Positions 56,958-64,000 of a stretch of DNA of 64,000 bases are shown here, piece by piece. A program made the position numbers and the translations under genes. The stretch's first letter is position 1; each line of letters starts with the position of its first letter. Source of the stretch: an uncultured Prevotellaceae bacterium (lineage in GTDB: Bacteria; Bacteroidota; Bacteroidia; Bacteroidales; Bacteroidaceae); NCBI GenBank assembly GCA_900321965.1, contig ONYA01000004.1:22972-86971 (forward strand). The letters run 5' to 3'. The notes under the pieces are model-generated. The model had not been told where the DNA came from, made no database searches, and saw only the letters and a list, made by a program, of their open reading frames with translations.

Positions 56958-57506
56958 ATGGATAGGAAAAACATACAATTACGTCGACTTGGAGAGACTG
57001 ACAAGATTGACAAGTTCGACTGTGGCGATGAGGACTTAAATGACTTCATCCATACTGATGCGCCCCTCTACTACAAAGTACGCTTAGCTACCAGCTATGT
57101 TTTAGAAGATATTATCAGCGGAGAGGTTTACGGTTATTTTAGTCTTGCTCACGACCGAATCTCCCTTACAGACTTCCCTAGTAATTCTGCCTATAATCGA
57201 TTCCGCAAGCGTTTCTTCGCTCAGGGTAAAATGTTTAAGAGTTACCCAGCACTGAAGATTTGCCGCCTCGCTACCAACAAAAATTGTCATGGTGAAGGTA
57301 TAGGCAGGATGATTGTTAACCTTATTATTGGATCATACAGGAAAGACAACAAGGCTGGATGTCGTTTTATCACCGTTGACGCCTATGCCGACGCATTACC
57401 TTTTTATGACAAGATGGGGTTTTCACCGCTTTCAAAGGAAGATGAAGGAGCGGCTACACGCCTCCTCTATTTTGATTTGGAAAGCGTTAGCTCATCAAGT
57501 CTATAG
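56958..57506 (+). CDS. TacT-like GNAT acetyltransferase, probable toxin
   Basis: A 182-residue GNAT fold protein. Residues 20-34 read FDCGDEDLNDFIHTDA, like the start of TacT family tRNA-acetylating toxins. The acetyl-CoA loop HGEGIGRMIV is at about 111-120, and ALPFYDKMGF at 146-155 carries the usual Tyr. By family it would acetylate the amino group of charged aminoacyl-tRNA and stop translation. The three-base spacing to the small ORF resembles toxin-antitoxin pairs. The neighbouring antitoxin is unlike TacA, so the call is tentative. Confidence 0.72.
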   Translation: MDRKNIQLRRLGETDKIDKFDCGDEDLNDFIHTDAPLYYKVRLATSYVLEDIISGEVYGYFSLAHDRISLTDFPSNSAYNRFRKRFFAQGKMFKSYPALKICRLATNKNCHGEGIGRMIVNLIIGSYRKDNKAGCRFITVDAYADALPFYDKMGFSPLSKEDEGAATRLLYFDLESVSSSSL

Positions 57507-57703
57507 CCCCTCAACAAAAGCAGACGTTAGTTATTTCAGCCACGGATAAACACGGATGACACGGATTTAGTATTATAAGCCGCGAAATCTGCGTAATCCT
57601 TGGCAAGAAAAGCATCAAATATGGACAAAGAGTCATTCCTTAAACGCAAGGCGTATGCAGGACCTGTCAAGCCGTCGATGCTCAGACGGCGCATAGGCTT
57701 TTT
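57507..57703. other. intergenic spacer between the GNAT and RAYT genes
   Basis: Holds a 9-bp degenerate repeat (ccacggata/acacggatg/acacggatt, about 57540-57568) and AT-poor DNA. A 40-codon frame at about 57620 is not supported. Confidence 0.5.
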
Positions 57704-58987
57704 TCATTTCCACCAGTCGTCTTTCGTACGACAGAGGGCCTGAGCCACGCAGTTCATCGTCTTACACTCAGCGACGCTGATCTCCTCTTCGGCACGACGA
57801 TAGTGATAATGCCAAGGTGTTACCATCAGCAGAAGGCCTTCAGAACAGAGGAGGAGCCGGCGCTCTGAGGGGTGATAAAGCTCAGGAAAGCCGTTGTCGG
57901 CAATGATGATGACAGGAAAACCACGGCTAAGGGCCGTGTCGATGATATCTTGCTCGCCTTTGGCAATGCGGCCAGAGACAAGGACGGCGTCAGCTGCCGC
58001 CGCTTCTAAGCAGCGCTGCTTCTGCTCCTCGAAGCGCCAGGCATCCCTACGATGACAGACAACGGGCAAGAGGCGGCGCTGGAGGAGCTGGCGGTCGCCA
58101 TAGCTATCGCAGATGATAAAGGTCTTTTCGTGGGTTGTTGTCAGGAGGCGGCTGCTGAGGAGGCGCCACGTCTCGTCGGTGATCTGGGAGGGGTGGCACT
58201 CGCGCTGCAGGAAGCCCCGGAGGGCGGGCAGCGAGACGGCGGTATCGATGCCGCCGCGCTGCGTCTGCAGGCGCTGGCGGTCTGAGGAGCGGAGGAGGCG
58301 GCTGCGCGGGTTATTGTGGATATAGCGGCGCTGCTGCTCGAGCTGCCCTTCGCGGAGCGGCTGCACGTCGACGTAGCCCTCGCTGAAGAGCGAGGGGCGG
58401 CCGGTAGAGGCGCGGGAGGGCGGGCGCTGGCCTTGCGGGAGCTGTTCTTGCGGGAGCGGCTCTTGCGGGAGAACCGCAAGAGGCGCGCCGCCGCCGGAAA
58501 GGGGCGGGCCACTTGGGGCAGGCGGGCTGCCTGCTGGGCCCGCTGAGGCGGGTTCGCCCCGCCGGTCAATGGGGGCGGTGAGGCCGCGGAGCTGCCAGAA
58601 GCGGCGGTTGCAGCCCTTCTTGAAGCCGGCGATGACCTGGCCCAGATGGGTGGCGCGGCCATTGCTGCTGACGATATTTCTACGAACGACAACGATGGCA
58701 TGCAGATGGTCAGGCATGACGATATGATCCTGAATCTCTACCATGGGATAATGAGCGGTGATGCTCGTGGTCAGCTCTTGCTCTACCATCATACCGATAT
58801 CGGTCAGCGATACCCTCGGCGCCCGCGGATCGCCGTCGGGCTTGGAGGCATCGCCGATGACAGTGCCGAGCAACGGACCTAAGGCCTCATTCACCTTGAT
58901 GGTTATATGATAGGTACCGGCCCAGGAATAGTTCTTCGCCTGACCACGCCACCCCATGTGATGGCTGCCATTATCCTTGCTATCCAT
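57704..58987 (-). CDS. REP-associated tyrosine transposase fused to a DprA/SLOG-like domain
   Basis: A 427-residue protein. Residues 20-135 carry the Y1/REP-associated transposase fold: HITIKVNEALGPLL, the HUH pair His94-x-His96 in IVMPDHLHAIVVV. The catalytic tyrosine lies much later, Tyr222 in QRRYIHNNPRSRLL, after a 60-residue Pro/Gly/Gln-rich insert (140-200) with a gcgggag-type decamer repeat. Residues about 285-395 read like a Rossmann DprA/SLOG fold: FIICDSYGDRQLL, VLVSGRIAKGEQDIIDTALSRGFPVIIIADNGFPELYHPSERRLLLCSEGLLLM. Such transposases process single strands and spread REP repeats. I see no REP pair beside it. Confidence 0.75.
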   Translation of the reverse strand: MDSKDNGSHHMGWRGQAKNYSWAGTYHITIKVNEALGPLLGTVIGDASKPDGDPRAPRVSLTDIGMMVEQELTTSITAHYPMVEIQDHIVMPDHLHAIVVVRRNIVSSNGRATHLGQVIAGFKKGCNRRFWQLRGLTAPIDRRGEPASAGPAGSPPAPSGPPLSGGGAPLAVLPQEPLPQEQLPQGQRPPSRASTGRPSLFSEGYVDVQPLREGQLEQQRRYIHNNPRSRLLRSSDRQRLQTQRGGIDTAVSLPALRGFLQRECHPSQITDETWRLLSSRLLTTTHEKTFIICDSYGDRQLLQRRLLPVVCHRRDAWRFEEQKQRCLEAAAADAVLVSGRIAKGEQDIIDTALSRGFPVIIIADNGFPELYHPSERRLLLCSEGLLLMVTPWHYHYRRAEEEISVAECKTMNCVAQALCRTKDDWWK

Positions 58988-59011
58988 CAGCGTTACGGTT
59001 AAGTGTTATGC

Positions 59012-59425
59012 TTATTTCATCCGCCAACTGCCGTTGTGCTCCACCATGGGCACAACGATCTCCTCCTGCGTGGAGTCGCCATAGCAGAGGAGGAGGAAGA
59101 CGGAGGTGTAGTGGTCGAGGCTGTCGGTACGGACATTGGAGACGCTGACGGCGGTGATGCCGTCGTGCTTCTCCTGCTGCTGGGCCATAAACTGGCGGTA
59201 GCCCGTGAGCAACTGCTCACGGTAGCTGTCGGGGAGGGAGTCGCTCCCTACCCTACCCTGTAAGAACTGCTCGTACTCACCGGCTAACAGGTGGCGGTAG
59301 TAGCCCTCGGCGGCCAAGGCCGCCTGCTGCTCGGGGGAAAGACGGGCGCACTGCGTGCTAACGAAGAGTGAAAAGAGGATAGTGAATAGTGCCGGCAGCA
59401 CCATCCTGATTTTTACCTTACACAT
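59012..59425 (-). CDS. lipoprotein of unknown function after der
   Basis: A small secreted protein of about 137 residues with a lipobox-like TQC (about 25 residues in). The mature part contains Tyr/Gln-rich helices and a terminal strand PMVEHNGSWRMK, reminiscent of NTF2-like domains. Several ATGs are in frame (59437, 59425, 59404); I chose 59425. It follows der by about 40 bp, with a heptamer spacer, and is probably the last gene of the operon. No function assigned. Confidence 0.6.
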   Translation of the reverse strand: MCKVKIRMVLPALFTILFSLFVSTQCARLSPEQQAALAAEGYYRHLLAGEYEQFLQGRVGSDSLPDSYREQLLTGYRQFMAQQQEKHDGITAVSVSNVRTDSLDHYTSVFLLLCYGDSTQEEIVVPMVEHNGSWRMK

Positions 59426-59468
59426 GCTTATCATCACTATTCACTATAACCATTCACCCGCGTAGCGA

Positions 59469-60782
59469 CTATTTCTGGCGGATAAAGACGTTGATGGGGG
59501 AGCCGGTGAGGGTCCAGTTCTCGCGAATCTTGTTTTCGAGGAAGCGGCGGTAGGGCTCCTTGACGTACTGCGGCAGGTTGGCGTAGAACACGAAGGTGGG
59601 AATCTGCGTGTCGGGCACCTGTGCCACATATTTGATCTTGATATACTTTCCCTTGACCGACGGCGGCGGCGTCTGCTCGATGAGCGGCAGCATCACCTCG
59701 TTGAGCTTCGTCGTGCCGATACGCACCTTGCGGTTCAGGTAGACGTCCTTGGCGGTCTCCAGGACCTTGAAAATACGCTGTTTCGTCAACGCTGACGCGA
59801 AGATGATGGGGAAGTCGACGAATGGTGCCATACGCTGGCGAATGGCCGTCTCAAAGGTTTTGATGACTTCCTGCGACTTGTCCTCGACGAGGTCCCACTT
59901 ATTGACGACGACGACGAGCGACTTGTTGTTCTTCTGGATGAGCTGGAAGATGTTCATATCCTGGGCCTCGATGCCGCGCGTGGCGTCGATCATGAGGATA
60001 CAGACGTCGCTGTTCTCGATAGCACGGATGGAGCGCATGACGCTGTAGAACTCCAGGTCCTCATTGACCTTGTTCTTACGGCGTATGCCAGCGGTGTCGA
60101 CGAGGTAGAAGTCGAAGCCGAACTTATCGTAGCGCGTATAGATACTGTCGCGGGTGGTGCCGGCGATGTCGGTGACGATATGGCGGTCCTCGCCGATGAA
60201 GGCGTTGATGAGCGACGACTTGCCGGCGTTAGGCCGGCCTACGACGGCAAAGCGTGGTATGCCGTCCTCAGTGTCGTCCTTCGTCTTCTCGGGCAGCATC
60301 TCGAGCACCTTGTCGAGCAGGTCGCCGGTACCGCTGCCGGTGGCGGCGCTGATGCAGTAAGGGTCGCCTAAGCCGAGCTTGAAGAAGTCGTACTGGTAGT
60401 AGAGGTCCTTACCGTCGTCGGCCTTGTTGGCGACGAGCAGCACAGGCAGCTTGGCGCGGCGCAGGATCTGTGCCACGTCCATATCCCAGTCGGTGACACC
60501 GTTCTTGATGTCGCAGAGGAAGAGTACGAGGTCGGCCTCCTCGGTGGCTACAAGCACCTGTTTGCGTATCTCCTCCTCGAAGATATCATCGCTGTTGACG
60601 ACCCAGCCGCCGGTATCGACGACAGAGAACTCACGTCCGCACCACTCGCACTTGCCATACTGGCGGTCGCGTGTTGTGCCGGCCTCGTCGCTGACGATAG
60701 CCTGGCGGGAGTTGGTCAGACGGTTAAATAAGGTGGACTTGCCGACGTTCGGTCGTCCTACTATCGCTACTAGATTTCCCAT
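59469..60782 (-). CDS. der: GTPase Der (double Era-like)
   Basis: A 437-residue GTPase with two G domains, required for 50S ribosome assembly. First P-loop GRPNVGKST (residues 8-16), DTGGW, NKADD; second P-loop [10 protein letters not shown] (about 180), [16 protein letters not shown]-terminal KH-like region ends with [24 protein letters not shown] at 60782. Gap to era is 121 bp, largely heptamer repeats (taaacga). Part of the DUF177-rpmF-fabH-era-der operon. Confidence 0.96.
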   Translation of the reverse strand: MGNLVAIVGRPNVGKSTLFNRLTNSRQAIVSDEAGTTRDRQYGKCEWCGREFSVVDTGGWVVNSDDIFEEEIRKQVLVATEEADLVLFLCDIKNGVTDWDMDVAQILRRAKLPVLLVANKADDGKDLYYQYDFFKLGLGDPYCISAATGSGTGDLLDKVLEMLPEKTKDDTEDGIPRFAVVGRPNAGKSSLINAFIGEDRHIVTDIAGTTRDSIYTRYDKFGFDFYLVDTAGIRRKNKVNEDLEFYSVMRSIRAIENSDVCILMIDATRGIEAQDMNIFQLIQKNNKSLVVVVNKWDLVEDKSQEVIKTFETAIRQRMAPFVDFPIIFASALTKQRIFKVLETAKDVYLNRKVRIGTTKLNEVMLPLIEQTPPPSVKGKYIKIKYVAQVPDTQIPTFVFYANLPQYVKEPYRRFLENKIRENWTLTGSPINVFIRQK

Positions 60783-60799
60783 ATTTCAATTTTTCTTTT

Positions 60800-60903
60800 T
60801 TTCGGTTTTTCGTTATAACGGTTAATCGATTAAACGGATAAACGAGTTAGCGGATGAACGATTAAACGATTAAACGACTAACGACTAAACGATATTTCGA
60901 CAT
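60800..60903. repeat. taaacga heptamer array between era and der
   Basis: Degenerate copies of gattaaacg/taaacgac fill the era-der spacer. Confidence 0.75.
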
Positions 60904-61929
60904 TTACTCCGGGTTATAGCCGAAATTGTCGAGTTCTTTCTTTGACGAGCGCCAGTCCTTGTCGACCTTGACGAAGATCTCGAGGTAGATGTGCTTGTCG
61001 AAGAACTTTTCGAGGGTTTTGCGGGCCTCTGTGCTGACCTTCTTCAGGGCGACGCCCTGATGGCCGATGATGATGCCCTTCTGCGAGTCGCGCTCCACGT
61101 AGATGACGGCGTTGATGTGTATCTGACGGTCGTCCTCCTTAAAGCGCTCCACGACGACCTCTACCGAGTAGGGAATCTCCTTGTCGTAGTAGAGCAGGAT
61201 CTTCTCGCGGATAATCTCCGAGACGAAGAAGCGGGCGGGCTTGTCCGTCAGCTGGTCTTTGTCGAAGAATGCGGGACTCTCCGGCAGCAACTGCTGGATG
61301 CGCTTCAGGAGCATGTCGACGCCGAACTTGTTCTTAGCGGAGATCGGCAGGATCTCGGCGTTGGGGAGCAGGGCGTGCCAGTGGTCGACGATGTCAGCCA
61401 AGAGTACAGACTCTCCCCCGGCCCCTCCCTGTGAGGGAGGGGAGTAGATACCTTGCACGCCCTTACCTTTCGCAGAACCCTGCACATCCTCTTTCGAAGC
61501 AGAGTAATTACTCCCCTCCCTCACAGGGAGGGGCCGGGGGAGGGTCTTCAGCTCATCAATCTTATTTATCAGCAAGATGACCGGGATGGTCATCCGCTGC
61601 ACCTTCTCGAGGAACTCCATGTTCTTCTCCGGGTTCTCCACCACGTCGGTGACGTAGAGGAGGATGTCGGCATCCTGCAGGGCCGACTCCGAGAAGGCGA
61701 GCATTGACTCCTGGAGCTTGTAGTTAGGCTTGAGCACGCCCGGCGTGTCGCTGAACACGATCTGCATGTCCGGCGTGTTGACGATACCCATGATGCGGTG
61801 GCGCGTGGTCTGGGCCTTGAACGTAGCTATTGAAATACGCTCACCAACCAGCTGGTTCATGAGCGTACTTTTACCTACATTGGGATTTCCAACGATATTG
61901 ACGAATCCTGCCTTATGCACCTTAGTCAT
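60904..61929 (-). CDS. era: GTPase Era with an in-frame repeat insertion
   Basis: Essential ribosome-assembly GTPase; here 341 residues instead of about 295-300. G1 GNPNVGKS (14-21), G3 DTPG, G4 NKID (122-125), G5 SAKN (197-200). Between G4 and G5, residues about 129-173 (TLPRPLPVREGS...SPPSQGGAGGES) are extra. They are encoded by an inverted-repeat element (61413-61446 and 61509-61542). The KH domain and C-terminal helices follow normally. If produced as read, the extra segment is a surface loop off the G4 region that need not block GTP binding. Confidence 0.95.
   Translation of the reverse strand: MTKVHKAGFVNIVGNPNVGKSTLMNQLVGERISIATFKAQTTRHRIMGIVNTPDMQIVFSDTPGVLKPNYKLQESMLAFSESALQDADILLYVTDVVENPEKNMEFLEKVQRMTIPVILLINKIDELKTLPRPLPVREGSNYSASKEDVQGSAKGKGVQGIYSPPSQGGAGGESVLLADIVDHWHALLPNAEILPISAKNKFGVDMLLKRIQQLLPESPAFFDKDQLTDKPARFFVSEIIREKILLYYDKEIPYSVEVVVERFKEDDRQIHINAVIYVERDSQKGIIIGHQGVALKKVSTEARKTLEKFFDKHIYLEIFVKVDKDWRSSKKELDNFGYNPE
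61413..61542. repeat. perfect inverted-repeat element inside era
   Basis: 32-bp arms (61413-61444 and 61511-61542) pair perfectly; two more bases extend the match to 34. The spacer is about 62-66 bp. Each arm is itself a partial hairpin (cccctccct-gtg-agggagggg). The element length keeps era in frame. Confidence 0.97.
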
Positions 61930-61954
61930 TTACATTTTGACTATTTACGATTTA

Positions 61955-62962
61955 CTATTTTGTGTCAGCATCATACGCCCACTTATAGTAAGAGGCACCG
62001 TGGACGAAACCGGCACCGAAAGCGGTGAAGATGAGGTTATCACCCTTCTTCAGCAGGTGCTCGTAGTCCCAGAGAGCGAGCGGGATGGTCGCTGCCGACG
62101 TATTGCCGTAATGCTCGATATTGACAAGCACCTGGTCCATCGTCAGGTCCAAACGCTTGGCGACGGCCTCGATGATGCGCATATTAGCCTGATGAGGCAC
62201 GACAAAGCGGATGTTGTCCTTGTTCAGACCGTTGCGCTCAGCAATGAGGGCGCAATCGTCGCTCATGTTCGTCACCGCATAGCGGAAGACGGTGCGTCCC
62301 TCCTGATAGAGGTAGTGCAGACGGTGGTCGACGGTGAAGTGGCTGGGAGGACAGACAGAGCCTCCGGCCTTCATGTGGAGGAAGGGCAGACCCTTGCCGT
62401 CGCAGCGGAAATGGCTGTCTATGACGCCGATATTCTCCTCCTCGGTGGCCTCTACGAGCACGGCAGCGGCGCCGTCGCCGAAGAGGGGACACGTCTGGCG
62501 GTCCTTGTAATCGGTGACCGACGACATCTTGTCGGCACCGATAACGATGACCTTCTTCACGCGGCCACTCTGAATCATCATAGCAGCCTGGTCGAGGGCA
62601 TAGAGGAATCCGCAGCAGGCGCCCCAGAAGTCGAAGGCGTAGGCGTTCTTCAGACCAATCTTTCCCAGTACGATGCTCGCCGTAGAGGGGAACTTGTAGT
62701 CTGCCGTCGACGTTGCCAGAATGAGGGCGTCGATGGTGTCGGGATCCACCCCGGTCTTCTTGATGAGCTGCTTGGCAGCCTTGCGCGCCATATAGCTCGT
62801 GCCGAGGCCTTCCTCGGAGAGTATGCGGCGCTCCTTGATGCCCACGCGCGTCATAATCCACTCGTCATTGGTATCCACCATGCGCGACAGTTCCTCGTTG
62901 GTGAGGACGTAGTCGGGCACGTAGCCACCGACGCCTGTGATGATAGCGCTGTATCTGCTCAT
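61955..62962 (-). CDS. fabH: beta-ketoacyl-ACP synthase III
   Basis: Initiates fatty-acid synthesis by condensing acetyl-CoA with malonyl-ACP. A 335-residue thiolase-fold protein with catalytic Cys116 (GACCGF), His in [10 protein letters not shown] (about residue 262) and Asn in [16 protein letters not shown] (about 292). The start ATG overlaps the last base of the rpmF stop. Its stop lies 25 bp before era, with a heptamer spacer. Confidence 0.95.
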   Translation of the reverse strand: MSRYSAIITGVGGYVPDYVLTNEELSRMVDTNDEWIMTRVGIKERRILSEEGLGTSYMARKAAKQLIKKTGVDPDTIDALILATSTADYKFPSTASIVLGKIGLKNAYAFDFWGACCGFLYALDQAAMMIQSGRVKKVIVIGADKMSSVTDYKDRQTCPLFGDGAAAVLVEATEEENIGVIDSHFRCDGKGLPFLHMKAGGSVCPPSHFTVDHRLHYLYQEGRTVFRYAVTNMSDDCALIAERNGLNKDNIRFVVPHQANMRIIEAVAKRLDLTMDQVLVNIEHYGNTSAATIPLALWDYEHLLKKGDNLIFTAFGAGFVHGASYYKWAYDADTK

Positions 62963-63153
62963 TATTCAGCTACTTCGTCCTCTTTCTTGATAGCCACCTT
63001 GCCACGGTAGTAACCGCAAGTGGGGCATACGGTGTGGTACACATAGTAAGCACCGCAGTTGGGGCATACGGCGAGCGTAGGAGCTACAGCCTTGTCATGG
63101 GTACGACGCTTGAGGGTACGAGTCTTCGATTGTCTTCTTTTAGGATGTGCCAT
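62962..63153 (-). CDS. rpmF: 50S ribosomal protein L32
   Basis: A 63-residue zinc-ribbon ribosomal protein: [20 protein letters not shown] at the N terminus and [23 protein letters not shown] with all four cysteines. The order DUF177, rpmF, fabH is conserved in many bacteria. It is followed by fabH with one overlapping base. Confidence 0.97.
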   Translation of the reverse strand: MAHPKRRQSKTRTLKRRTHDKAVAPTLAVCPNCGAYYVYHTVCPTCGYYRGKVAIKKEDEVAE

Positions 63154-63203
63154 TTTAATTTACAATTTAACTATTTACAATTTAACGATTTACAATTTAC
63201 AAT
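63154..63203. repeat. ttacaat heptamer repeat between DUF177 and rpmF
   Basis: Several copies of (a)tttacaa/tttaac fill the 50-bp spacer. Confidence 0.75.
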
Positions 63204-63731
63204 TCAATTTTTTAATTTTAGCTCTGCGAGCTTACTCCATCGGGGGTCTACAGGCTGGCCGGACTCCTCATCGCCGCTTCGGTCGGCTGACAGCTCTTCC
63301 AGAGCCTTCGTCATAGCAGGGTTGCACTTACCAGTTGCGTGCACGTGCTGGATGGGTATTGCCAGTGCTATAAACTCATAGATGAACCACGACGTGTCGA
63401 GTATTCCTTCGTCCTCGTCAACAATCACGGTTTCATCGTCCTCAGAGTCGTTGCTTCCGAGCTTGACGACCAGTCGGTTGTCAGTCTCTATGGGCTGTTC
63501 CATCAGGTCGAGGCATCGGTCGCAAGTGATGTCTATGCTGCCAACGGTGTGGAACAGGAGTTCAAAAAAGCCGGATGCCTTGCGTATAGACAGCGACACA
63601 TGCAACGCTCCACTCTCCACTTCCGTCTGGTCCAAAGCGTCGAAGAACTGCTTATCCACGTCCCACTCACAGGTTGTCACCTCGCTCGTAAGTCCTTTCA
63701 AATCAATCTTATAACGCTCTAAACTACACAT
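63204..63731 (-). CDS. DUF177 (YceD-like) protein
   Basis: A 175-residue protein with the DUF177 signature pair CDRCLDLMEQPI (about residue 74) and acidic end region, beginning MCSLERYKIDLKGLTSEV. By family it acts near 23S rRNA processing and is almost always upstream of rpmF, as here. Start chosen at 63731, because the longer frame (63752) begins over the promoter box. It heads the operon with rpmF, fabH, era, der. Confidence 0.88.
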   Translation of the reverse strand: MCSLERYKIDLKGLTSEVTTCEWDVDKQFFDALDQTEVESGALHVSLSIRKASGFFELLFHTVGSIDITCDRCLDLMEQPIETDNRLVVKLGSNDSEDDETVIVDEDEGILDTSWFIYEFIALAIPIQHVHATGKCNPAMTKALEELSADRSGDEESGQPVDPRWSKLAELKLKN

Positions 63732-63749
63732 ATTCACACTTTTAGGGTG

Positions 63750-63757
63750 CAAAGGTA
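63750..63757 (-). promoter_or_regulatory. TAnnTTTG box for the DUF177-rpmF-fabH-era-der operon
   Basis: The minus strand reads TACCTTTG, about 19 bp before the chosen ATG at 63731. Confidence 0.65.
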
Positions 63758-64000
63758 CGAAGAAATAGGGAAATAGCCAAATTTTTCCACAATTTTTTAC
63801 TTTTCCCCCTTTTAAATATTTAAACCACGAATTACACGAATTTCACGAAACTTGTCGAAGACTCACGAGTGCTCGCAGTAATTTTGGCTGCGCGTTGTTA
63901 TTAATTTATACAAGTTTCGCAAGTGATTAATTTACCACAGATTTCGCAGATTTCACAGATTTTGGCTGCGCATCGTCATGCTATTGCACAGATTTCTTAT
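63758..64000. other. intergenic DNA at the window edge
   Basis: No gene seen. Two degenerate 8-9 bp repeat stretches of the (ca/ac)cgaatt type lie at about 63826-63850 and 63930-63962, and a ttttggctgcgc segment occurs twice (63880-63892 and 63959-63970). Confidence 0.5.

Noticed and set aside
57620-57742. 40-codon ORF before the RAYT gene
   Set aside because: No promoter box; its end overlaps the RAYT gene in antisense and there is no recognisable feature.

Overview
The window looks like a chromosomal segment of a Prevotella-like member of the Bacteroidales. The evidence is a set of promoter boxes matching the Bacteroidetes consensus TAnnTTTG, Mfa-type fimbrillins preceded by DUF3575 and DUF5119 proteins, proteins with type IX secretion (T9SS) sorting tails, a FISUMP-type surface protein, OstA-like and paired PpiC envelope proteins, and many SusD-style lipoprotein signal peptides. 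Species assignment is an inference from these features, not from a search.

Layout. 1-5630: 5' part of glyS, tRNA-Val(CAC), parC with a DUF3316 protein and an S41 peptidase lipoprotein, then tRNA-Leu(UAG) and tRNA-Val(GAC). 5700-10870: asd, divergent from a cation/proton antiporter, a LolD-type ATPase and a shortened CvfB-like RNA-binding protein. 10920-20790: envelope block on the minus strand (OmpA-family protein, four-gene surface/lipoprotein operon, 1271-residue coiled-coil lipoprotein). 21170-25590: purB-rluB-asnS and tRNA-Val(UAC). 25660-33480: guaB, two PpiC/SurA-like chaperones, an OstA/LptA-like protein and mutL in one tight operon. 33710-40600: tig, clpP, clpX, recQ and lptB. 40770-42300: mlaE-mlaF. 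42416-55235: membrane-anchored AraC-type regulator and a fimbrial operon (DUF3575 protein with a long Ala-rich tail, DUF5119 lipoprotein, three fimbrillins, a T9SS cargo protein), plus a 33-codon membrane ORF. 55365-57506: two small two-gene modules, MntA-HepT and an unnamed small protein with a TacT-like acetyltransferase. Each sits behind a near-identical terminator and promoter, and between them lies a 3' remnant of a second T9SS gene. 57700-58990: a REP-associated (HUH/Y1) transposase apparently fused to a DprA/SLOG-like domain. 59010-63730: DUF177-rpmF-fabH-era-der operon and a lipoprotein.

The window is unusually rich in short repeats that are neither CRISPR nor insertion sequences. Degenerate heptamer arrays fill many spacers, twice as an identical (ctcattt)x4 block directly upstream of a TAnnTTTG box. 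A decamer family (tcccaccnng) has spread into or beside three transporter genes and lengthened two of the proteins. A perfect inverted repeat with arms of about 34 bp is inserted in frame in era. The likeliest undescribed systems are the small-protein/GNAT pair at 56793-57506 with its duplicated flanks, the RAYT-DprA fusion, and the in-frame repeat elements.
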